Translations under genes and position numbers: made by a program
Notes under the pieces: generated by a model
What the model saw: only the letters and a program-made list of their open reading frames with translations
Told to the model about the DNA's origin: nothing
Databases searched by the model: none
Assembly (NCBI GenBank): GCA_947457445.1
Contig: CANGVO010000076.1
Coordinates: forward strand, 1 to 5,280
DNA from: Actinomycetota bacterium
Lineage (GTDB): Bacteria; Actinomycetota; Actinomycetes; Nanopelagicales; Nanopelagicaceae
Direction: 5' to 3'
DNA length: 5,280 bases
Shown here: positions 1 through 4,441 of the stretch, in pieces
How positions within the stretch are numbered: position 1 is the first letter of the stretch
Layout of the letters: each line of letters opens with the position of its first letter

Positions 1-1
1 G

Positions 2-346
2 ATGGTTAAATCAGGTGCGCGAATTAGTTACGGTAGCGATTGGCCGGTTACTTCTTACTTGCCACTATTTGCGTTAGCGGTTCCAACGCATCGCCAATCA
101 CCTGAACATTTGCCCGCTTTAGGTTGGAGTCCGCAAGAATCAATTTCTGTAGAAGAGAGTTTGAGTTTTTATACCGAAGGCGTTGCCTACCAAGGCTTTA
201 ACGAAAAGCGCTTTGGCCAGATCGCTGTCGGCATGCAGGCCGATCTGGTAATTCTGGAAAAGAACCCCCTTGAAGTAGCACCTCACGATGTGGCCGGGAT
301 CAAGATTTTGGGCGTTTATAAGTCTGGGGTTGCCGTCATAGGATGA
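2..346 (+). CDS. Amidohydrolase, YtcJ-like (Amidohydro_3), 3' part only
   Basis: This is the C-terminal 114 residues of a metal-dependent amidohydrolase whose start lies before the window. The visible GSDWPV at residues 11-16 matches the last TIM-barrel strand of the YtcJ/Amidohydro_3 group, where the Asp (residue 13, codon 38-40) is a metal ligand and catalytic base. It is followed by a Ser-Val-Glu-Glu-Ser-Leu-x-x-Tyr-Thr helix and the closing beta-sandwich motif with GQIAVGMQADLVIL, a hallmark of the superfamily. Family members hydrolyse C-N bonds of varied, mostly unknown substrates in the cytoplasm; nothing here fixes the substrate. The stop at 344-346 is four bases from the iolA start, and the AGGA at 340-343 in its last codons probably serves as the iolA ribosome-binding site, so the two genes are likely co-transcribed. 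The first in-frame ATG in the window is internal, not the true start. Family assignment is confident; function is not. Confidence 0.85.
   Translation: MVKSGARISYGSDWPVTSYLPLFALAVPTHRQSPEHLPALGWSPQESISVEESLSFYTEGVAYQGFNEKRFGQIAVGMQADLVILEKNPLEVAPHDVAGIKILGVYKSGVAVIG
340..343 (+). promoter_or_regulatory. Ribosome-binding site of iolA
   Basis: AGGA lies seven bases before the ATG at 351, inside the last codons of the upstream amidohydrolase gene. The overlap of this site with the upstream coding end and the four-base gap suggest translational coupling. It also supports 351 as the start. Confidence 0.55.
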
Positions 347-350
347 GGCT

Positions 351-1496
351 ATGACAACCACCGTAAATCACTGGATCGATAATAAAGAAGTACCAAGCAC
401 ATCAGGTCGCACTGCACCTGTTTATGACCCAGCACTTGGCGTTGAAACAAAGCGCGTTGCGTTGGCAAATGGTGCTGAGATTAACGCCGCGATTGCATCG
501 GCCAAGAAGGCTTTTCCAGGCTGGTCGAAGACTTCACTTGCTGCACGTCAACAAGTGATCTTTAAGTTTCGTGAACTGCTGAACGCCAAAAAGGGTGAAC
601 TGGCCGAAATTATTACCAGCGAACATGGCAAGGTTTTATCTGATGCGCTCGGTGAAATTACACGTGGTCAAGAAGTTGTCGAATTTGCCGTGGGAATGCC
701 TCAACTAATAAAAGGTTATTACTCAGAAAATGTCTCAACTGGTGTTGATGTTTACTCCACTCGCCAAGCACTTGGCGTAGTCGGAATCATTTCTCCATTT
801 AACTTCCCAGCCATGGTGCCGATGTGGTTCTTCCCAATTGCAATTGCAGCTGGAAATACAGTTGTCTTGAAACCTTCAGAGAAAGATCCTTCTGCTGCGA
901 TTTGGATCGGCAAGTTATGGAAAGAAGCAGGATTGCCTGAAGGCGTATTTAACGTTCTAAATGGAGATAAAGAAGCAGTCGATGGTTTGCTGCACTCTCC
1001 TGATGTAGAAGCGATTTCATTTGTAGGCTCAACGCCAATCGCGCGGTACATCTATGAAGAATGTGCCAAGGCTGGAAAGCGTGTGCAATCACTTGGCGGA
1101 GCGAAGAACCATATGTTGGTCTTGCCAGATGCTGACCTTGAACTCGTTGCGGATTCAGCAATCAATGCCGGATTCGGTTCTGCTGGTGAACGTTGCATGG
1201 CTATCTCGGTAGTTGTCGCCGTTGAGCCAGTTGCTGATGCTTTGATCGAAAAGATTGTTACTCGTATGGATAAGTTGCGCACTGGCGATGGTCGTCGTGG
1301 TTGCGACATGGGTCCACTTGTAACTAAAGAACACCGCGATAAAGTCGCTGGCTATATTGATGTTGCAATCAAAGACGGCGCAAAAGTTGTCGTTGATGGT
1401 CGCGATGTAAAGGCCGATGGCGAAGCCGCTGGATTCTGGCTTGGACCAACTCTGATCGATAATGTTCCGACTTCTTCAAATGTATATAAGGATTAA
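351..1496 (+). CDS. iolA: IolA as it stands: 381-residue truncated product
   Basis: This is the open frame actually translated if the TAA at 1494-1496 is real. It keeps the N-terminal NAD-binding region and most of the catalytic domain, including Asn151 and Cys282. It ends after Val-Tyr-Lys-Asp, just before the conserved Glu-Ile-Phe-Gly-Pro-Val. Missing are the cofactor-contacting Glu, the rest of the catalytic domain and the C-terminal segment used for dimer and tetramer contacts in aldehyde dehydrogenases. From family knowledge such a product should be inactive and probably unstable. The ATG at 351 is favoured by the AGGA upstream and by an N-terminus (residues 6-14 HWIDNKEVP) typical of the family. 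Confidence 0.7.
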   Translation: MTTTVNHWIDNKEVPSTSGRTAPVYDPALGVETKRVALANGAEINAAIASAKKAFPGWSKTSLAARQQVIFKFRELLNAKKGELAEIITSEHGKVLSDALGEITRGQEVVEFAVGMPQLIKGYYSENVSTGVDVYSTRQALGVVGIISPFNFPAMVPMWFFPIAIAAGNTVVLKPSEKDPSAAIWIGKLWKEAGLPEGVFNVLNGDKEAVDGLLHSPDVEAISFVGSTPIARYIYEECAKAGKRVQSLGGAKNHMLVLPDADLELVADSAINAGFGSAGERCMAISVVVAVEPVADALIEKIVTRMDKLRTGDGRRGCDMGPLVTKEHRDKVAGYIDVAIKDGAKVVVDGRDVKADGEAAGFWLGPTLIDNVPTSSNVYKD

Positions 1497-1841
1497 ATCT
1501 TCGGACCAGTCCTTTCTATTGTTCGCGTTAAGTCATACGACGAAGGTGTTTCACTAATCAACAGTGGCGCCTTCGGCAATGGAACTGCGATCTTTACAAA
1601 CGATGGTGGAGCCGCTCGTCGCTTCCAGAATGAAATTCAAGTCGGCATGGTTGGAATTAACGTTCCAATTCCTGTGCCAGTTGCTTATTACTCATTCGGT
1701 GGTTGGAAGCAATCACTCTTTGGAGATACCAAAGCGCACGGAGAAGAAGGCGTTCACTTCTTTACGCGCGGCAAAGCAATAACTTCTCGTTGGCTTGATC
1801 CAAGCCACGGCGGAATCAACCTCGGCTTCCCACAGAATTAA
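1497..1841 (+). other. Stranded C-terminal segment of iolA, downstream of the nonsense codon
   Basis: These 114 codons continue the iolA frame directly after the TAA. They encode [11 protein letters not shown], the NGTAIFT and [12 protein letters not shown] segments, [12 protein letters not shown] and the closing [13 protein letters not shown], all recognisable as the MMSDH C-terminus. There is no in-frame ATG, GTG or TTG until the ATG at 1647, which lies in the middle of a conserved strand and has no Shine-Dalgarno sequence before it. Independent translation as a useful protein is therefore unlikely. The segment shows no further stop or indel, so decay, if real, is recent. Confidence 0.75.
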
Positions 1842-1859
1842 TCCAACGTAAGAAAATTT

Positions 1860-1866
1860 GGAAAGG
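1860..1866 (+). promoter_or_regulatory. Ribosome-binding site of iolD
   Basis: GGAAAGG lies 11 bases before the ATG at 1878, a slightly long but workable spacing. It is the only purine-rich Shine-Dalgarno-like stretch close to the start in the 36-base iolA-iolD gap, which is otherwise too short to hold an obvious promoter or terminator. Confidence 0.5.
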
Positions 1867-1877
1867 CAGCACTGATT

Positions 1878-3797
1878 ATGGCTACTCGCAAAATGAGCGT
1901 AGGACAAGCGATAGTTGAATTCCTTTCACATCAATACACCGTTGATGGCGATTACCGCGAACGCACTATTCAGGGCGTCTTTGGAATATTTGGACATGGC
2001 AACGTTGCTGGGATTGGGCAAGCGCTAAAACAACTTTCTACAACCGATCCCGGGCTAATGCCTTATCACCAAGCGCGCAATGAGCAAGCAATGGTTCATG
2101 AATCATCAGCGTTTGCACGAATGACGCGTCGCCGCGCAACGTTTGCATGTGCATCATCTGTTGGCCCAGGTGCAACCAATATGTTGACTGGTGCAGCAGT
2201 AGCCACAACAAATAGATTGCCCGTTCTTCTTTTCCCAGCGGATACATTTGCAAACCGTGTATCTGATCCAGTGCTGCAACAACTTGAACAGCCATATGAT
2301 CTTTCTATCTCCGTAAATGATGCCTTTAAGCCGCTATCTAAATTCTTCGATCGCATCAATCGTCCAGAACAACTCTTTAGCTCACTTCTTGGCGCGATGC
2401 GCGTTTTAACAGATCCTGCCGAAACAGGCGCCGTGACAATTTGTCTTCCTGAAGATGTACAGGCAGAGACCATTGAAGTTCCTGAAGAATTTTTGGCTGA
2501 TCGAGAATGGCATATTCGCAGACCACGTCCAGATATCGGTCTTTCTAAAGTTGCAGCAAGTGCTATCGCAAAATCTAAAAAACCTTTTATCGTCGCTGGT
2601 GGAGGAGTTATTTACTCAGATGCACATGATGCGCTGGCTAAATTTGTAGAAAGCACAGGTATTCCAGTTGGAGTTTCACAAGCCGGAATGGGTTCATTGA
2701 ACTGGGACCATCCGCAAATGTGTGGCTCAGTAGGTGCCACCGGAACGACAGCGGCAAACCGCTTGGCTAAAGAAGCCGATTTAGTTATTGGCATTGGAAC
2801 TCGCTACAGCGATTTCACAACAGCATCGCGCAGTATTTTCCAAAACCCTGACGTTAAATTTATAAATATAAATGTCACAGCATTTGATGCCTTCAAACAT
2901 GGCAGTGCGATTCCTGTAGTAGCAGATGCCAGAACTGCACTAATCGAATTAACTCAGGAGCTAGCTAACTTCAAAGTTTCCGCAGATTACGCAAAACGGA
3001 TTACTGATGAGAATAAGCAGTGGGACGCGATCGTTGATGCCGCCTTTATTGATCAAAAGTTGGCCAAGCCAAGTCAGAGCGAAATTATCGGAGCCGTGCA
3101 AGCAGCTACTGATCCACGCGATGTTCTAGTCGGCGCAGCAGGTTCGCTTCCAGGAGATTTGCATAAGTTGTGGCGCGTTCGTGATCCACTTGGTTATCAC
3201 ATGGAATACGCATTTTCCTGCATGGGTTATGAAATTGCCGCGGGACTTGGTGTGGCACGTGCAGATTCATCACGTACTCCGGTTGTAATGATGGGCGATG
3301 GTTCGTATCTAATGATGCACACCGAACTCGTTACAGCGGTTGCAGAGGGATTGAAATTCATTGTTGTGCTCGTGCAAAATCACGGCTTTGCATCAATTGG
3401 ACATCTCTCTGAAGATATTGGTTCGCAAAGATTTGGTACGAAATATCGTTTCCGCGATGCTAAAGCGAACAACCACGAATCAGGTGATGTCCTACCTATC
3501 GATCTTGCTACCAATGCAGAAAGCCTTGGTATGAATGTAATTCGAATTGCTGAGAGCCCAAATGCGATAGCAGATCTATCCGCTGCTATGAAGGTTGCCA
3601 AAGCGCACCCAACTGCAACGCTTATTCATATCAATAGTGATCCATTGCTATATGCCCCAGGTGGGGAAGCTTGGTGGGAAGTACCAATTCCAGAGGTTTC
3701 AACTCTTGAGTCAACTCAAAAGGCATACGCTAATTACGTTCAAGCACGTAAAGCGCAGAAGAAATATTTAGGTAAAGGTTCTTCAGAGCGTAATTAA
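1878..3797 (+). CDS. iolD: 3D-(3,5/4)-trihydroxycyclohexane-1,2-dione acylhydrolase (IolD)
   Basis: This ThDP-dependent enzyme opens the ring of trihydroxycyclohexane-1,2-dione to 5-deoxy-glucuronate, the third step of myo-inositol catabolism after IolG and IolE. At 639 residues it matches the usual length (about 637 in Bacillus). The N-terminal pyrimidine-binding domain shows GIFGHGNVAGIGQAL and the catalytic Glu69 in RNEQAM, followed by SVGPGATNM and PVLLFPADTFANR. The middle domain contains the KKPFIVAGGGVIYS segment and GIGTRYSDF. The C-terminal domain has SLPGDLHKLW, EYAFSCMGYE and the ThDP/Mg motif GDGSYLMM (from 473) ending at Asn501. The C-terminus keeps the family EVSTLESTQKAY pattern. 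ATG 1878 is preferred to ATG 1893 because the extra residues align with known N-termini and a GGAAAGG lies upstream. The gene sits 36 bases after iolA and probably shares its transcript. Its stop overlaps that of the convergent gene. No key residue is missing and it looks fully functional. Confidence 0.95.
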   Translation: MATRKMSVGQAIVEFLSHQYTVDGDYRERTIQGVFGIFGHGNVAGIGQALKQLSTTDPGLMPYHQARNEQAMVHESSAFARMTRRRATFACASSVGPGATNMLTGAAVATTNRLPVLLFPADTFANRVSDPVLQQLEQPYDLSISVNDAFKPLSKFFDRINRPEQLFSSLLGAMRVLTDPAETGAVTICLPEDVQAETIEVPEEFLADREWHIRRPRPDIGLSKVAASAIAKSKKPFIVAGGGVIYSDAHDALAKFVESTGIPVGVSQAGMGSLNWDHPQMCGSVGATGTTAANRLAKEADLVIGIGTRYSDFTTASRSIFQNPDVKFININVTAFDAFKHGSAIPVVADARTALIELTQELANFKVSADYAKRITDENKQWDAIVDAAFIDQKLAKPSQSEIIGAVQAATDPRDVLVGAAGSLPGDLHKLWRVRDPLGYHMEYAFSCMGYEIAAGLGVARADSSRTPVVMMGDGSYLMMHTELVTAVAEGLKFIVVLVQNHGFASIGHLSEDIGSQRFGTKYRFRDAKANNHESGDVLPIDLATNAESLGMNVIRIAESPNAIADLSAAMKVAKAHPTATLIHINSDPLLYAPGGEAWWEVPIPEVSTLESTQKAYANYVQARKAQKKYLGKGSSERN

Positions 3798-4282
3798 ACG
3801 TAACTGACTTCTCTAAATGATCGCTTGATCGACAAAGTGAACTGATCATCTTTTGGATCGGCGACTCTAAAGAAGCAAATAAGTTGCTTGCCGTACTTTT
3901 TCTCCTCAGCACCAGGATCTGGATAGAAGTAGCCGTAAGTTAGCGTTTTAGGTAAATCTTTCTGAGTCATCAAGGTATCTATTGCCGAGCCATCGCAAGT
4001 TGTACCAGCCTCTTTTTTGGCGGCTTCTGAATTCAAATCCTTGGCCTTCATTTTTCCGGCATAAAAAACTTCATAATGGTGCGGAGATGTACAGCTGGTT
4101 GAATACAAAGTTTTGTAATTCTTATCAGACCACTTGCTCGCCTTAGCTGGAGCTTTGTTCGCTGAATAACAACCGATCTTTAGTTCAAGATAAAACGTAC
4201 CTTTGCTAAGTGCGTGCGCTGTTGGAGATCCCAGGGCAAAAAGCAGCGCCAGCACGGCGGTAAAAGTCTTACTTTTTCGCAT
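3794..4282 (-). CDS. Exported protein resembling the actinobacterial septum-formation (Septum_form) family
   Basis: The product has 162 residues. Residues 1-24 form a Sec signal peptide: basic MRKSK, a hydrophobic stretch, and Ala-His-Ala (22-24) before the likely cleavage site. No lipobox Cys follows, so it should be secreted or cell-wall associated. The mature part has four Cys (38, 64, 96, 136), which could form two disulfides. C64-TSPHHYEVF resembles the C-[ST]-x-P-H-x-x-E-V core of Septum_form proteins, and the spaced later Cys plus a Tyr-rich strand with a CFF segment also fit. In that family the name comes from limited data and the biochemical role is unclear, so only the similarity is claimed. 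The gene is monocistronic on this strand: convergent with iolD, with which it overlaps by four bases, and divergent from the BMP gene. There is no clear Shine-Dalgarno sequence; a TAGTAT box six bases before the ATG suggests leaderless expression. Confidence 0.8.
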   Translation of the reverse strand: MRKSKTFTAVLALLFALGSPTAHALSKGTFYLELKIGCYSANKAPAKASKWSDKNYKTLYSTSCTSPHHYEVFYAGKMKAKDLNSEAAKKEAGTTCDGSAIDTLMTQKDLPKTLTYGYFYPDPGAEEKKYGKQLICFFRVADPKDDQFTLSIKRSFREVSYV

Positions 4283-4288
4283 GACTGC

Positions 4289-4294
4289 ATACTA
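4289..4294 (-). promoter_or_regulatory. Candidate -10 box for a leaderless transcript of the exported-protein gene
   Basis: On the minus strand this reads TAGTAT, close to the TATAAT consensus, and ends six bases before the ATG at 4282. That spacing would place the transcription start on the A of the start codon. Leaderless mRNAs are common in Actinobacteria and would explain the missing Shine-Dalgarno sequence. No good -35 hexamer is evident 16-18 bases upstream. The box overlaps one arm of the inverted repeat at 4291-4311. Confidence 0.4.
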
Positions 4295-4311
4295 GAGCCT
4301 CAACCTCTAGT
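4291..4311. repeat. Inverted repeat, 7-bp arms with 7-base loop
   Basis: The arms ACTAGAG (4291-4297) and CTCTAGT (4305-4311) are exact reverse complements around a seven-base centre. The repeat overlaps the candidate -10 box of the minus-strand gene, a place where a repressor could act. If transcription starts at the ATG it would not be in the RNA, so a DNA operator is more likely than a hairpin. A short repeat like this can also arise by chance. Confidence 0.45.
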
Positions 4312-4313
4312 TG

Positions 4314-4350
4314 AACTTTGCATTTGATGTGAGCGACACGATGCAAAGTT
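4314..4350. repeat. Perfect inverted repeat, 10-bp arms with 17-base spacer
   Basis: AACTTTGCAT (4314-4323) is exactly repeated in reverse complement as ATGCAAAGTT (4341-4350). The arm centres are 27 bases apart, between two and three helical turns. It sits between the two divergent genes, just upstream of the candidate -35 of the BMP gene. It could be a paired operator or the stem of an RNA hairpin. It lacks a following U-tract on either strand, so it is not a typical intrinsic terminator. Confidence 0.6.
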
Positions 4351-4356
4351 GTGGCG

Positions 4357-4384
4357 TTGCAGATTATCGACGCAGGACTACGCT
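4357..4384 (+). promoter_or_regulatory. Candidate promoter of the BMP lipoprotein gene
   Basis: TTGCAG (4357-4362) and TACGCT (4379-4384) are separated by 16 bases and resemble a housekeeping -35/-10 pair. A start near 4391 would give a leader of about 50 bases containing the hairpin at 4405-4424. Both boxes are imperfect and other choices exist, so this is a weak call. Confidence 0.25.
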
Positions 4385-4404
4385 TACGACACCCAGAAAG
4401 TACG

Positions 4405-4424
4405 GATTAGTTATTCGACTAATC
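4405..4424 (+). repeat. Hairpin-forming inverted repeat just upstream of the BMP ribosome-binding site
   Basis: GATTAGT (4405-4411) pairs perfectly with ACTAATC (4418-4424) around a six-base TATTCG loop, and a G-U pair could extend it. It ends six bases before the GAGGAG Shine-Dalgarno sequence. It is followed directly by the self-complementary CTCTCGAGAG (4424-4433), which shares bases with that Shine-Dalgarno sequence. This could be a leader hairpin that influences translation or stability, or a DNA operator. The role is inference. Confidence 0.5.
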
Positions 4425-4430
4425 TCTCGA

Positions 4431-4436
4431 GAGGAG
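4431..4436 (+). promoter_or_regulatory. Strong Shine-Dalgarno sequence deciding a TTG start
   Basis: GAGGAG lies five bases before TTG 4442-4444. No ATG is available in frame near the signal peptide, so this site decides the start of the BMP lipoprotein. Its first three bases belong to the CTCTCGAGAG palindrome. Confidence 0.7.
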
Positions 4437-4441
4437 CACAA

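Larger units (their letters stand above)
351..1841 (+). pseudogene. iolA: iolA/mmsA: (methyl)malonate-semialdehyde dehydrogenase, interrupted by an in-frame TAA
   Basis: Read through its single internal stop, this frame encodes about 496 positions, the normal length of CoA-acylating (methyl)malonate-semialdehyde dehydrogenases. The enzyme oxidises malonate semialdehyde to acetyl-CoA and CO2 with NAD+ and CoA, the last step of myo-inositol breakdown; family members also act on methylmalonate semialdehyde from valine. The iolD neighbour favours the inositol role. Visible landmarks are the NFP with oxyanion Asn151, FVGSTP (224-229) of the NAD fold, SLGGAKNH (247-254), which lacks the general-base Glu of ordinary aldehyde dehydrogenases as is usual in this subfamily, and GERCMA with catalytic Cys282. 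Codon 382 (1494-1496) is TAA where the family has Glu of E-[IV]-F-G-P, and 114 codons of good homology follow in the same frame to TAA at 1839-1841. No indel is needed; one GAA-to-TAA change explains it. Whether it is a real mutation or a sequence error cannot be told here. Confidence 0.85.
4283..4441. other. Divergent intergenic region with three inverted repeats
   Basis: This 159-base spacer separates the minus-strand exported-protein gene from the plus-strand BMP lipoprotein gene. It must hold both promoters. It contains a 7-bp-arm repeat (4291-4311), a perfect 10-bp-arm repeat (4314-4350) and a 7-bp-arm repeat (4405-4424) that is followed by the palindrome CTCTCGAGAG (4424-4433). I see no tRNA or other RNA gene and do not recognise any riboswitch class. 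Confidence 0.7.

Noticed and set aside
1564..1782. Plus-strand 72-codon open frame within the iolA tail
   Set aside because: It runs in a different frame over clear MMSDH homology and its product shows no recognisable features; a shadow frame.
1494..1841. Frameshift or programmed recoding as the explanation for the iolA break
   Set aside because: The frame is identical before and after the stop, so no indel is involved. TAA is not used for selenocysteine or pyrrolysine, and no slippery sequence or recoding structure is evident.
1647..1841. Separate small gene starting at ATG 1647
   Set aside because: It is in the iolA frame and encodes the MMSDH C-terminus, and the ATG is an internal Met of a conserved strand without a Shine-Dalgarno sequence.
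2096..2473. Minus-strand 125-codon open frame inside iolD
   Set aside because: It is antisense to strongly conserved iolD coding sequence and its Ser/Arg-rich translation looks like a shadow.
3817..3849. ATGATC / GATCAT inverted repeat as an iolD terminator
   Set aside because: The arms are only 6 bp, the loop is long and AT-rich, there is no immediate U-tract, and it lies within the coding end of the convergent gene.
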